Source of the DNA: Lysobacter antibioticus
GTDB taxonomy: Bacteria; Pseudomonadota; Gammaproteobacteria; Xanthomonadales; Xanthomonadaceae
DNA length: 64,000 bases
Reading direction: 5' to 3'
Assembly: GCF_001442535.1 (NCBI RefSeq)
Contig: NZ_CP013141.1
Coordinates: 284,171 to 348,170, forward strand
Shown here: positions 50,714 through 59,571 of the stretch, piece after piece
Numbering within the stretch: the first letter of the stretch is position 1
Layout: every line of letters begins with the position of its first letter
The notes under the pieces: model-generated
The model's input: only the letters and a program-made list of their open reading frames with translations
Databases searched by the model: none
What the model was told of the DNA's origin: nothing
Translations under genes and position numbers: made by a program

Positions 50714-51121
50714 ATGGACGCCCCGATCACCGCTCACAGTTTCCTCAACTTCCTCGCCTACGCCGGCATCGGCATCGGCGTGCTGATCGCCGCGGCGGTG
50801 GCCGTGCTGCTGATCACCCCGCACCGCGAGCTGAGCCTGATCCGCGAAGGCAACACCGCAGCCGCGACCGCGTTCTCCGGCACCCTGATCGGCCTGGCCC
50901 TGCCGCTGCATTCGGCGATCTCCAACTCGGTCAGCCTGATCGACGCGGCGATCTGGGGCGCGGTGTCGGTGATCGTGCAGTTGTTCGCGTTCCTGCTCGC
51001 ACGCCTCGTCGCGCCCAAGCTGTCGCAGCAGATCACCCTCAACCAGACCGCCGCCGGCATCTTCTCGGCCGGCGTGTCGATCAGCGTCGGCCTGATCAAC
51101 GCCGCCGCCATGACGCCGTGA
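50714..51121 (+). CDS. yjfL: DUF350 membrane protein YjfL
   Basis: 135 residues with four membrane helices (about 12-33, 48-68, 78-100, 112-132), forming two DUF350 repeats. FLNFLAYAGIGIGVLIAAAVAVL starts the first, and FSGTLIGLALPLHSAISNS is the conserved core. It is likely an inner-membrane partner of PspA. The next gene overlaps it, either by a GTGA junction or by an ATG nine bases past the stop. Confidence 0.9.
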   Translation: MDAPITAHSFLNFLAYAGIGIGVLIAAAVAVLLITPHRELSLIREGNTAAATAFSGTLIGLALPLHSAISNSVSLIDAAIWGAVSVIVQLFAFLLARLVAPKLSQQITLNQTAAGIFSAGVSISVGLINAAAMTP

Positions 51122-51723
51122 GCGCCGCCATGACGCCCTCTACGAGCAAGCGATCGCGCAACCTCAAGCTGGTGCTGATGGCCGTCGCGGTGCCGGCGCT
51201 GCTGACCGGCTGCGAGGACGAACCCAGCGGCAAGGTCCTGACCTCGCTGGAAGAGTGCAAGGCGCAGACCGAGATCGCGCCGGCGGAATGCGAGGCGGCC
51301 TATTACAAGGCCCTGGTCGAGCATGAGAAGCTGGCGCCGCGTTTCGAGAGCGAGCGCGAGTGCAACGAACAGTTCGGCGCCTGCCAGTCGGCGCCGGCCA
51401 ATCCGACCGGCGGCAGCCACAGCTACATGCCGTCGATGTCGGGCTTTCTGATCGGCTACGCCCTGTCGCAGGCGATGCAGCCGCGCGGCTACTACGGCAT
51501 CGGCGGGGTTTCGCCGCTGTACCGCGACTACCGCAGCGGCGGCTATCTGCGCCCCGGCGGCGAACGCGTCAGCAGCAACAGCGGCACCGTCTACGGCAAG
51601 TACGGCAACACCGCCCTGCCGGCGCGCGCGGTCACCGTCTCGCGTTCGGGTTTCGGCTCCAGCGCCGCGGCGCGCGGCGGTTTCGGCGGCAGCAGCAGTC
51701 GCGGCGGCGGTCGCGGCGGTTGA
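51118..51723 (+). CDS. yjfM: DUF1190 lipoprotein YjfM
   Basis: 201 residues from a GTG that overlaps the yjfL stop (GTGA); the ATG at 51130 is an alternative that shortens it by four residues. The lipobox is LLTGC (C32 from the GTG). DUF1190 hallmarks are paired cysteines in EECKAQ, AECEAAY and ECNEQFGACQ, followed by an aromatic/Gly region and a Gly/Ser/Arg-rich tail. It should be anchored in the inner or outer membrane facing the periplasm. A 16-bp string (gcgccgccatgacgcc-like) is duplicated around the junction. Confidence 0.87.
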   Translation: MSAAMTPSTSKRSRNLKLVLMAVAVPALLTGCEDEPSGKVLTSLEECKAQTEIAPAECEAAYYKALVEHEKLAPRFESERECNEQFGACQSAPANPTGGSHSYMPSMSGFLIGYALSQAMQPRGYYGIGGVSPLYRDYRSGGYLRPGGERVSSNSGTVYGKYGNTALPARAVTVSRSGFGSSAAARGGFGGSSSRGGGRGG

Positions 51724-51787
51724 AGCCGGTCCCGAGCGCCCCCATCAGCGCCCCCATCGATACGCAACCCGGCGGACTGCAGCCAGC

Positions 51788-52972
51788 ATGAAACGCATCG
51801 CGGTAACGCCGCGCCCCGACTGGCGCGATCAGGCCCAGTCGCTGGGCTTCCATTTCCACACCATCGACGGCGCGCCGTACTGGGACGAGTCGGCGTACTA
51901 CGCCTTCAGCCTGAAGCAGATCGAGGACGATCTCGAACAGCCGACCCAGGAACTGCACGATATGGCCATGGCCCTGGTCGACGAGGTCGCCGGGTCCGAG
52001 CAACTGCTCGAGCGGCTGGCGATCCCGCCGGCGTACTGGGACTGGATCGCCGACTCCTGGCGCCGCCGCGAGCCGCATCTGTACGGGCGCATGGACCTGG
52101 CCTACGACGGCACCGGCCCGGCCAAGCTCTACGAACTCAACTACGACACTCCGACCTCGCTGTACGAGGCGGCGTATTTCCAGTGGCTGTGGCTGGAGCA
52201 GAGCGTCGAACGCGGGGTGTTGGCGCAGAGTGCGGATCAGTACAACCGCATCCAGGAACTGTTGATCGAGACTTTCGCGACCCTGGCGCGCGAGCAGCGC
52301 ATCGCCACGCCGGTGCATTTCGCCGCGGTCGAAGGCTCGGCCGAGGACCAGGGCACGGTGCGTTATCTGCGCGACTGCGCCGAGCAGGCCGGCGTGGACA
52401 CGCTGGAACTCAGCATCGAAGGCATCGGCATCAGTGCCGAGGGCTGGTTCACCGACGGCGACGACCGGGTCATCCGCACCTTGTTCAAGCTGTATCCGCT
52501 GGAATGGATGTTCGTCGAGGAGTACGGCTCCAAGCTCGCGGCCTCGCAGATGCAGCTGATCGAGCCGGCCTGGAAGGCGATCCTCAGCAATAAGGGCGTG
52601 TTGCCGTTGCTGTGGCAGCGTCATCGCGGCCACCCGAACCTGCTCGAAGCGCATTTCGACGAGACCCCGGCGATCGCCCTGCCGCCGGGCTGGGTGCGCA
52701 AGCCGCTGTTCTCGCGCGAAGGCGCCAACATCGAGCTGGTCACCGCCAGCGGCGAGCGGCTCAGCAGCGACGGCCCGTACCGCGACGCGCCGACGATCCG
52801 CCAGGCCCATCACGCCCTGCCGCGTTTCGACGGCAGCGACGGCGCCGCCAACTACCCGCTGATCGGCAGTTGGGTCGTCGCCGACCAGGCTGCCGGCATC
52901 GGCCTGCGCGAAGACGCCGGCCCGATCACCCAGGACAGCTCGCGCTTCGTGCCGCACGCGATCGTCGACTGA
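51788..52972 (+). CDS. yjfC: Glutathionylspermidine-synthase-family ATP-grasp protein YjfC
   Basis: 394 residues. It has the ATP-grasp GSP-synthase fold without the amidase half of Gss. Landmarks are PDWRDQAQSLGFHFHTIDGAPYWDE at the N-terminus, GRMDLAYDGTGPAKLYELNYDTPTSLYEA (landmark KLYELNYDTPTSLYEA) near 100-130, VEGSAEDQGTVRYL (a Mg/ATP loop region), and KPLFSREGANIELV near 305-318. The family ligates amines or peptides; for YjfC/YgiC no confirmed substrate is known. It is the last gene of the locus, 64 bp after yjfM. Confidence 0.92.
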   Translation: MKRIAVTPRPDWRDQAQSLGFHFHTIDGAPYWDESAYYAFSLKQIEDDLEQPTQELHDMAMALVDEVAGSEQLLERLAIPPAYWDWIADSWRRREPHLYGRMDLAYDGTGPAKLYELNYDTPTSLYEAAYFQWLWLEQSVERGVLAQSADQYNRIQELLIETFATLAREQRIATPVHFAAVEGSAEDQGTVRYLRDCAEQAGVDTLELSIEGIGISAEGWFTDGDDRVIRTLFKLYPLEWMFVEEYGSKLAASQMQLIEPAWKAILSNKGVLPLLWQRHRGHPNLLEAHFDETPAIALPPGWVRKPLFSREGANIELVTASGERLSSDGPYRDAPTIRQAHHALPRFDGSDGAANYPLIGSWVVADQAAGIGLREDAGPITQDSSRFVPHAIVD

Positions 52973-52991
52973 AGCGCTGCATGAGCCTCGA

Positions 52992-53079
52992 TGCAACGCA
53001 TCGAGACTCGTGCTGCAACGCATCGAGACTAGCGATGCAACGCATCGAGACTAGCGCTGCAACGCATCGAGACTCGTCC
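52992..53079. repeat. Four tandem 22-bp repeats
   Basis: Four copies of tgcaacgcatcgagact + ag/cg + cg.. in direct tandem, period exactly 22 bp (52992, 53014, 53036, 53058). Each carries a small dyad, cgatgc-aac-gcatcg when joined to its neighbour. They follow the yjfC stop by 20 bp and lie 265 bp before the M4 protease. There are no spacers, so it is not CRISPR. Confidence 0.9.
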
Positions 53080-53343
53080 GGCGCATTCCAAACCCCGCAT
53101 CGGTCGTACGCCGTGAGCCGCAGACGCCAGGCGGGGCCGTGCCGTTGCATTCGCGACATCGGCTCGCGCGCGCGGCCGATTGGACGATTTCCGAGCTGCT
53201 GCGCAGTTTTGCCGTGATTGCGGCCGTGAAAAGCCGCTTCGCGCTCCTGGATTGTGTCGATGATCGAAGCGCGGGCTGGGTGGCCCGCCGTCGCCCGCCC
53301 CGCGGGCCGGTGTTTCGATCATCACTTCGGGAGTAAGGAAACC

Positions 53344-54993
53344 ATGCGTATCCATTCGAAGCGGTTGAAGCTGGAAGGACTCTTTCTCGCCATCACGGCG
53401 GCCCTCGTCGTAGCACCGGCAAGCCAGGCGGCGCAGCTCGGGGGCTCGGCGGCGGTAACCCAGGCGCGCGGCCTGATCGCCGATCACCTCGGTGCGGTGC
53501 ACGGCGTCGCCGAGGACGCATTCGAGGCGCGCGACACCATCGTCGATCGCGACGGCACCACGCACGTGCGTTTCGACCGCACCTACCAGGGCCTGCGCGT
53601 AATCGGCGGCGACGTGGTGACGAAATCGCGGCGTGGCCAACTCGCCGCCACCCAATCGACCCTGCGCAGCCAGCAGCGCCCCGGCCTGCGCGCGCGCATC
53701 GGCCGCGATGCCGCGGCGGTCGAAGCCGGCGCCCGTTTCAACGGCAAGGTGAGCCAGGTGCACGGCAATCAACTGGTGGTGTACGCGCGCGGCGCCAAGC
53801 CGGTGCTCGCCTATGAGGTGACCTTGCAGGGCGAGGAAACCCGAACGCATTCGGGTTTCGTCACCTATTACGTCGATGCCCTCAGCGGCAAGGTGCTCGA
53901 CGTCCAGGACCGCCTGCAGACCGCCGGCGCGGTCGGCACCGGCAAGACCTTCTACTACGGCAACCTCAGCATCGCCACCGACCAGAAGAGCGCGACCAAG
54001 TTCGACCTGATCGACACGACCCGCGGCAACGGCAGCGTCTACGACGCCAAGGGTGCGGCGATCTCGAACCTGTTCGACATCCTGTTCGCGACCTGGGGCG
54101 CGAGCCTGTTCACCGATACCGACAACGTCTGGGGCAACAACGCCCTCAGCGATCGTGCCACCGTCGCCACCGACATTCACTACGGCGTCGGCGCGACCTG
54201 GGATTATTTCAAGAACGTGCACGGCCGCAACGGCCTGTATAACGACGGCGCCGGCATCAAGAGTTACGCCCACACCAACTTCAAGCGCGCCGACGGCAGC
54301 ACCACCGGCGTCAACGCCGCCTATTTCGCCCTGACCAAGGTGATGTTCTACGGCGACGGCGACGCCGCGCGCGGTTACGGCCCGATCGTCGGCATCGACG
54401 TCGCCGGCCATGAGATGTCGCACGGCGTCAACGCCGCGACCGCCAACCTGGCCTACTCGGGCGATGCAGGCGGCCTCAACGAGGCCAACTCGGACATCTT
54501 CGGCACCCTGGTCGAGTTCTACGCCAACAACCCGGCCGATCCCGGCGACTACCGCATCGGCGAGATCATGCGCACCGGCGGGCTCGCTTTCCGCGACATG
54601 TACAACCAGGGCGTCGACGGCAAATCCTTCAATTGCTACATCGCCGGCGGTTTCGATCCGAACCTGGGCGCCGGCGGCATCCACGATCCGCACTACACCT
54701 CCGGGGTCGGCAACCGCTTCTTCTACCTGGTTTCCGAAGGCGCGGTGGTGCCGGCCGGTTCGGGCCTGACCCCGGCCCAGCTGGTCTGCAACGGCGACAC
54801 CGGCATCGTCGGCATCGGTCGCGATAAGGCCGGCAAGATCTGGTATCGCGCGCTGACCACCAAGTTCACCTCAAGCACCAGCTATCCGCAGGCGCGCGCG
54901 GCGACCCTGGCCGCCGCAGCCGAGCTGTACGGCGCCGGCTCGCAGGAGCAGAACGCGGTGGCGCGGGCCTGGAGCGCGGCCAACGTCAACTGA
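53344..54993 (+). CDS. Secreted M4 (thermolysin-like) metalloprotease
   Basis: 549 residues from the ATG at 53344 behind GGGAG. Signal peptide 1-30 ends PASQAA. An FTP/PepSY propeptide covers about 35-200. In the catalytic domain the zinc site is HEMSH (H356, E357, H360) with E380 in GGLNEANSD as third ligand. The GHMH-like IHDPHYTSGVGNRFFY near 460 holds the second catalytic His. It is a typical extracellular neutral protease of predatory soil bacteria, probably exported by Sec and type II secretion. A terminator-like hairpin follows. Confidence 0.95.
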   Translation: MRIHSKRLKLEGLFLAITAALVVAPASQAAQLGGSAAVTQARGLIADHLGAVHGVAEDAFEARDTIVDRDGTTHVRFDRTYQGLRVIGGDVVTKSRRGQLAATQSTLRSQQRPGLRARIGRDAAAVEAGARFNGKVSQVHGNQLVVYARGAKPVLAYEVTLQGEETRTHSGFVTYYVDALSGKVLDVQDRLQTAGAVGTGKTFYYGNLSIATDQKSATKFDLIDTTRGNGSVYDAKGAAISNLFDILFATWGASLFTDTDNVWGNNALSDRATVATDIHYGVGATWDYFKNVHGRNGLYNDGAGIKSYAHTNFKRADGSTTGVNAAYFALTKVMFYGDGDAARGYGPIVGIDVAGHEMSHGVNAATANLAYSGDAGGLNEANSDIFGTLVEFYANNPADPGDYRIGEIMRTGGLAFRDMYNQGVDGKSFNCYIAGGFDPNLGAGGIHDPHYTSGVGNRFFYLVSEGAVVPAGSGLTPAQLVCNGDTGIVGIGRDKAGKIWYRALTTKFTSSTSYPQARAATLAAAAELYGAGSQEQNAVARAWSAANVN

Positions 54994-55044
54994 GGCGGCT
55001 CGACTGACGCGGGCTTGATTGAAGCGGGGCATGAGCGACCGAGT

Positions 55045-55074
55045 GCGAACGGCCCGCTGGGGCGGGCCGTTCGC
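55045..55074. terminator. Hairpin terminator after the M4 protease
   Basis: A perfect 13-bp stem (gcgaacggcccgc / gcgggccgttcgc) with a TGGG loop, 51 bp after the stop. No T-tract. The remaining 55075-55325 gap has no supported gene. Confidence 0.7.
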
Positions 55075-55325
55075 GATGTGGGGCGAATCATGTGGGGTGA
55101 ATAGCGGCTGCGCGCGTTTGAACACGGCGGCCCCGCGCCGCGCGCGCGGCGCGTCCGTGTGCGATCCTCATGCCCCGTCGGTTCGAGCCATCGAACATGC
55201 GGGCTGCAACTCCGTCCGAACCGAGCCTTTCATGAGCCATGGTCGTCCGTACCGTGCGTCGAGCCGCCGTCTTGCCGCGATGCCGCCTGTAGCCCCCGCA
55301 CCGATCCGCATCGGAGGCGCGTGCG

Positions 55326-56057
55326 ATGGCGTCCGATAAGTTTCCCGACACCGACGACGGCTTCCTGTTCGCGGCCTCCGCGTTCGAGTGCGAGGCCGAA
55401 GGCAAGCGGCTGACCGGCTATGGCTGCCGGTTCCGCGCCTCGATGTACCGCGACGAGCTCTACGAACGCCACGGCGTGCATTTTCCGGCCCAGTTCGGCC
55501 GCGCCGTGTCCAAGCGCCGCAGCGATTACCTGGCCGGGCGCATCTGCGCGCAGCGCGCACTGGCCGCGCTCGGCGTCATCGGCGCCGACATCGCCATCGG
55601 CCCGAACCGCGAACCGGTCTGGCCCGCCGGCGTGGTGGCCTCGATCTCGCATGCCGGCGATCGTGCCGTCTGCATCGCCTCGACCGACCCCGACGTGGTC
55701 GGGCTCGGCATCGATATCGAAGGCAGCCTGCAACCGGGCATGGCCGCCGATATCCGCCGCGAAGTGGTCGATGCGGCCGAAGAGGAGGCCGTGCAGACGC
55801 ATTTCCCCGATTTCACCCTCGGCCTGGCCGTGGTGTTCTCGGCCAAGGAGAGTCTGTACAAGGCCTTGTACCCCCAGGTCGGCCGCTTCTTCGGTTTCGA
55901 GGCGATGCGGATCGTGCGGATCGACGCCGAGCGCATCATCTTCGCCGCGACCGAAGAGCTGTCGGCCACGGTCGCGTCCGGCGCCGAGTACGCCGCCCAC
56001 TACCTGATCGCCGAGGGCGAGGTGCGCACCGTGGCCTGCGTGCGCCGGCCGGACTGA
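55326..56057 (+). CDS. Sfp/EntD-type 4'-phosphopantetheinyl transferase
   Basis: 243 residues. It transfers the phosphopantetheine arm of CoA to carrier proteins of polyketide or nonribosomal peptide synthases. The two Mg/CoA motifs are VVGLGIDIE at 125-132 and FSAKESLYKALYP at 171-183. PVWPAGVVASISHAGDRAVC near 97-115 is the EntD/Npt-type N-terminal pocket. Start at 55326 is the only ATG that keeps this pocket intact. The neighbour is a PabA-PabB fusion 55 bp downstream, so the pair may be expressed together. Confidence 0.93.
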   Translation: MASDKFPDTDDGFLFAASAFECEAEGKRLTGYGCRFRASMYRDELYERHGVHFPAQFGRAVSKRRSDYLAGRICAQRALAALGVIGADIAIGPNREPVWPAGVVASISHAGDRAVCIASTDPDVVGLGIDIEGSLQPGMAADIRREVVDAAEEEAVQTHFPDFTLGLAVVFSAKESLYKALYPQVGRFFGFEAMRIVRIDAERIIFAATEELSATVASGAEYAAHYLIAEGEVRTVACVRRPD

Positions 56058-56112
56058 TCCCGCCGCTGCGCCCGGACCCGCCGGCGGCGACTTGTAAGAC
56101 AATGGCCGGATC

Positions 56113-58302
56113 ATGCGTTGCCTGTTGATCGACAACTACGACTCGTTCACCTGGAACCTCGCCGACCAGATCGGCCGGGCTTTCGGCGAAGCGCCGATCG
56201 TGGTCCGCAACGACGAGGACGACTGGGACGGGCTGTGCGCCCGCCACCGTTTCGACTGCGTGGTGATCTCGCCCGGGCCGGGCAGCGTGACCCGCGAGGC
56301 CGATGTTCATGTCTCGCGCGAGGCCATCGCCCACAGCGGCTTGCCCTTGCTCGGCGTCTGCCTGGGATTCCAGGGCATCGCCCATGCCCACGGCGGCCGC
56401 ATCGTCCACGCGCCGGTGCCGTTCCACGGCCGCGCTTCGGCCGTGCATCACGACGGCAGCGACCTGTTCGCCGGCGTGCCGACGCCGTTCGAGGCGATCC
56501 GCTACCACTCCCTGATCGTGGCCTCGCCGCTGCCGCCCGACCTGGTGGCGACCGCGCATGCCGATCCCGGGCTGATCATGGCCCTGCGCCACCGTCGCCT
56601 GCCGCAGTGGGGCGTGCAGTTCCACCCGGAATCGATCCTGACCGAACACGGCATCGATCTGATCGCGAACTTCCGCGATCTCGCGCACCGCCACCAGCGG
56701 CGGCCGTTCGTCAGCCTGGCGACGCCGTCGCCCGGGCCGCTGCCGGCCGAGTCGAGGCGGGCCGAATCGAAGCAGGCCGAATCGAGGCAGGCCGAATCGA
56801 GGCAGGCCGAGTCCTCCGACATCGGCCCGGCACGCAGCTTGCGCGTGATCGCTCGGCCGCTGCAGGGCGTGGGCGATCCGGAGGCGGTGTTCTCGGCCTT
56901 GTTCGCCGGCCGCGCCAACGCGTTCTGGCTCGACAGCCAGGTCGCGCCCGACGACAGCGCCGGCTGCTCGTTCATGGGCGCGGTCGACGATGCCGATCTG
57001 CTCGCTTACCGGATCGACGAGGACGACGCGGCGCTGAGCCGCGGCCAAGGCTTGCTCGCAGACATCGAGCGCGAGCTCGAAGAGGCCGTCATCGAGGACG
57101 GCATTGCGGAAGACGGCAAGCGATTGCCTTTCGACTTCCGCGGCGGCTTCGTCGGTTTCCTGGGCTATGAGATGAAGGCGCTGTTCGACGGCGACCGCGG
57201 CGAAGGCCATCCGACCCCGGACGCGCTGTGGATGCGCGTACGCCGCTTCCTCGCCTTCGACCATGCCACGGCGCGGGCCTGGGCGCTGGCGCTGGCGTTC
57301 GAGGACGAAACCGCTGCCGCCGAAGCCTGGATCGATAGCGTCGCCGCCGCGGCCGCGCAGGCGCGTGGCGACGATGCCCCGGTTGCGTCGCAAGGCTTGC
57401 AAGGACTCGAGGTCGACATGGACCTCGGCCGTGACGATTACCTCGCCGCGATCGGCGAATGCCAGCGCGCCATCGTCGACGGCGAAACCTACCAGGTCTG
57501 CCTGACCAATCATTTCCGTTTCCGCGCCGAGCTCGACCCGTACGCGCTGTACCGGCAGATGCGTCGCGGCAACGCCGCGCCGTTCGGCGCTTTCCTGCGC
57601 GGCCGCGGCATCGCCGTGCTGAGCACCTCGCCGGAACGTTTCCTGCGCGTCGATCGCAGCGGCCGCGTCCAGACCAAGCCGATCAAGGGCACCGCGCGCC
57701 GCTCCGGCGACCCGCAACTCGATGCGCGCTATGCCCGCGAGCTGGCCGAATCGGTCAAGGACGGCGCCGAGAACCTGATGATCGTCGACCTGATGCGCAA
57801 CGATCTCAACCGGGTTTCGGTCGCCGGCACCGTCGAAGTACCGGAACTGCGCGTGGTCGAGAGCTATCGCACCGTGCACCAGCTGGTCAGTACGGTGGAA
57901 TCGCAGTTGCGCCCGGACTGCAGCCTGATCGACCTGGTGCGTGCGACCTTCCCGGGCGGCTCGATCAGCGGCGCGCCGAAGAAGCGCACCATGGAAATCA
58001 TCGACCGCCTGGAACGCAGCCCGCGCGGCGTCTATTGCGGCTCGATCGGTTATCTGGGCTACAACCGCGTGGCCGACCTCAACATCGGCATTCGCACTCT
58101 GTCTTACGACGGCGAAACGGTCGCGTTCGGCGCCGGCGGCGCGATTACCTACCTGTCCGATCCTGAGGCCGAATTCCAGGAAGTCCTGCTCAAGGCCGAG
58201 GCGGTGCTGCGGCCGGTCTGGCGTTTCCTCGGCGACGTCAGCGACGGGTTCGCCTACGAACTCGAAGCCGACCGCTTGCGTCTGCGCGTCGCTAAGGATT
58301 GA
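56113..58302 (+). CDS. pabAB: Fused aminodeoxychorismate synthase (PabA-PabB)
   Basis: 729 residues. The N-terminal glutamine amidotransferase has C83 (GVCLGFQ) and H171/E173 (QFHPES). A linker of 205-240 carries tandem AES(K/R)Q repeats. The C-terminal chorismate-binding domain from 250 has the PIKGT motif (with Lys, as in PabB, not the PIAGT of anthranilate synthase), NLMIVDLMRNDLNRV and FPGGSISGAPKKRTMEIIDRLE. It makes 4-amino-4-deoxychorismate for folate or for p-aminobenzoate-derived metabolites. PabC is not seen here. Confidence 0.93.
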   Translation: MRCLLIDNYDSFTWNLADQIGRAFGEAPIVVRNDEDDWDGLCARHRFDCVVISPGPGSVTREADVHVSREAIAHSGLPLLGVCLGFQGIAHAHGGRIVHAPVPFHGRASAVHHDGSDLFAGVPTPFEAIRYHSLIVASPLPPDLVATAHADPGLIMALRHRRLPQWGVQFHPESILTEHGIDLIANFRDLAHRHQRRPFVSLATPSPGPLPAESRRAESKQAESRQAESRQAESSDIGPARSLRVIARPLQGVGDPEAVFSALFAGRANAFWLDSQVAPDDSAGCSFMGAVDDADLLAYRIDEDDAALSRGQGLLADIERELEEAVIEDGIAEDGKRLPFDFRGGFVGFLGYEMKALFDGDRGEGHPTPDALWMRVRRFLAFDHATARAWALALAFEDETAAAEAWIDSVAAAAAQARGDDAPVASQGLQGLEVDMDLGRDDYLAAIGECQRAIVDGETYQVCLTNHFRFRAELDPYALYRQMRRGNAAPFGAFLRGRGIAVLSTSPERFLRVDRSGRVQTKPIKGTARRSGDPQLDARYARELAESVKDGAENLMIVDLMRNDLNRVSVAGTVEVPELRVVESYRTVHQLVSTVESQLRPDCSLIDLVRATFPGGSISGAPKKRTMEIIDRLERSPRGVYCGSIGYLGYNRVADLNIGIRTLSYDGETVAFGAGGAITYLSDPEAEFQEVLLKAEAVLRPVWRFLGDVSDGFAYELEADRLRLRVAKD
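56752..56811. repeat. 15-bp in-frame tandem repeat in the PabA-PabB linker
   Basis: gccgaatcgaggcag-type units are repeated about four times, encoding AESRR, AESKQ, AESRQ, AESRQ. The repeat keeps the frame and lengthens the flexible joint between the two enzyme halves. Confidence 0.85.
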
Positions 58303-58338
58303 GGCATCGTTTAACGGTCGACGATGCGCTGCTTATCT

Positions 58339-58457
58339 GTAGGAGCAGCGCCACACAGGGATGTCCTGCGGTCGTAAGCCGCGACCGCGAACCCACAACG
58401 GACGACGCAGACGCGAACGACTCCACGGTCGCGGCCGACCGACGCCTTCGCCCTACA
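58339..58457. repeat. Long-form REP followed by a degenerate inverted copy
   Basis: tgtaggagcagcgcc ... gtcctgcggtcgtaagccgcgaccgcg at 58338-58390 is the long form with an internal insert. The opposing degenerate copy (cggtcgcggccgacc ... ttcgccctac) ends at 58457, inside the 3' end of the next minus-strand gene. Confidence 0.75.
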
Positions 58458-58986
58458 AGCGGATATGGCCCGCCGCGGGCAGGCGGCGCGTCTCTTGCAG
58501 CCGATAGGCCAGCTGCCGGTACAGCGCGGTGCCGAAGATCGCATGGATGCTCGAGGCGATGATCGATAACGCGTAGATCAAGCCAGCGTCCGGAATGTGC
58601 ACGGGCAGGCGCATGAACGGCACCATCAGCACGAACAACACCGCGACCGCCCAGGCCGCGATCAGGCCGGCCGTCACGTTGCGCAAGCCGCGCCGAAGCG
58701 GCGCCAGGCGGACCGAACGCGTACGTCCCCAGCGCGCGATCAGGTGACGCCGGGCCGACACTGCCAGCCGCGTTCCGGACAGCGCGACCCACACGTGCAG
58801 CAGCGCCGATACGGCCGCGACCCAACGCGACAGATGGATAAGCGGCTCGATCCCGGTCTGAATGCCGATCATTGCCAGGGCCACGGCGAGGATGAAGATC
58901 ATCAGTGCCGACAGCGACGCGCTCTCGATCGAGCGCACCTCGGCGAACCAATCCGTGGAGTTCGGCGAGGGCAGAGTTATGGGCAT
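58453..58986 (-). CDS. Four-helix membrane protein, unknown function
   Basis: 177 residues with four hydrophobic helices at about 25-45, 50-72, 105-125 and 135-155, and a basic loop between the second and third (RRHLIARWGRTRSVRLAPLRRGLRN). Starts MPITLPSPNSTDWFAEV. No family recognised. It lies downstream of the DUF4189 pair on the same strand. Confidence 0.7.
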   Translation of the reverse strand: MPITLPSPNSTDWFAEVRSIESASLSALMIFILAVALAMIGIQTGIEPLIHLSRWVAAVSALLHVWVALSGTRLAVSARRHLIARWGRTRSVRLAPLRRGLRNVTAGLIAAWAVAVLFVLMVPFMRLPVHIPDAGLIYALSIIASSIHAIFGTALYRQLAYRLQETRRLPAAGHIRL

Positions 58987-59019
58987 GGGCGTTCCTTCGT
59001 CCTGTGCATCGGTGAATCC

Positions 59020-59501
59020 TCAGCGAACCCGCAAAGGCCGGCTGCAGTCCGCGTAGTAAAGCCGGCATTCGCCGTCCTTCTTCTTCTCGCAATCCTTCAG
59101 GCCGATCTCGGCCGCAAGCTCCGCTGTCTTTGCGTTGACCGCGACATAGCGGGTATCGCTGGCGACGATGACCACACATTGATTGACGTAAGCGACCGTC
59201 AGAGTGCAGTCGACGCCGCCCCGGCTTCGACAGTTCTCGATAGCCGCCTTGGTCGCCTCTCGCTTGCTCGGCTGATTGATCACAGCACCAACCACTGCTT
59301 GGGCATCATCCCCGGCCACCGCACCCCAACGACTCTTCCATTTCGGGGTTGGCAATCCGTAGCCGTTCGGGCCCGACGGTACTGGGCCGCATGACGCGGT
59401 GGACGTTCCTGAGTAAGGAATCATGCCAGACAGCCGCCTTCGGCCTGGGCGATGCCCGAAACAGCGAGGAACAGGAGTGAAAATAGAAATCGAGTCGTCA
59501 T
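59020..59501 (-). pseudogene. DUF4189 protein, copy 1, signal peptide out of frame
   Basis: From GMIPYSGTSTASCGPVPSGP to the stop at 59020 this is closely similar to the intact copy at 59572-60060. The expected signal peptide is encoded upstream in another frame: the ATG at 59501 gives MTTRFLFSLLFLAVSGIAQA, then EGGCLA and a TGA at 59421-59423. Restoring one base near 59424-59430 would rejoin EGGC to GMIPYSG. As written, the mature domain has no proper start. It may be a pseudogene or a sequencing error. Confidence 0.82.
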
Positions 59502-59571
59502 GATCGGTTTCTAGATGAACGCTCACGCCGATGAGGCTGGTGAGGCACGCCTATTAACTTCGGCACCATGC

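Noticed and set aside
52992..53079. Possible CRISPR array
   Set aside because: The four repeats are contiguous with no unique spacers, and no cas genes are present.
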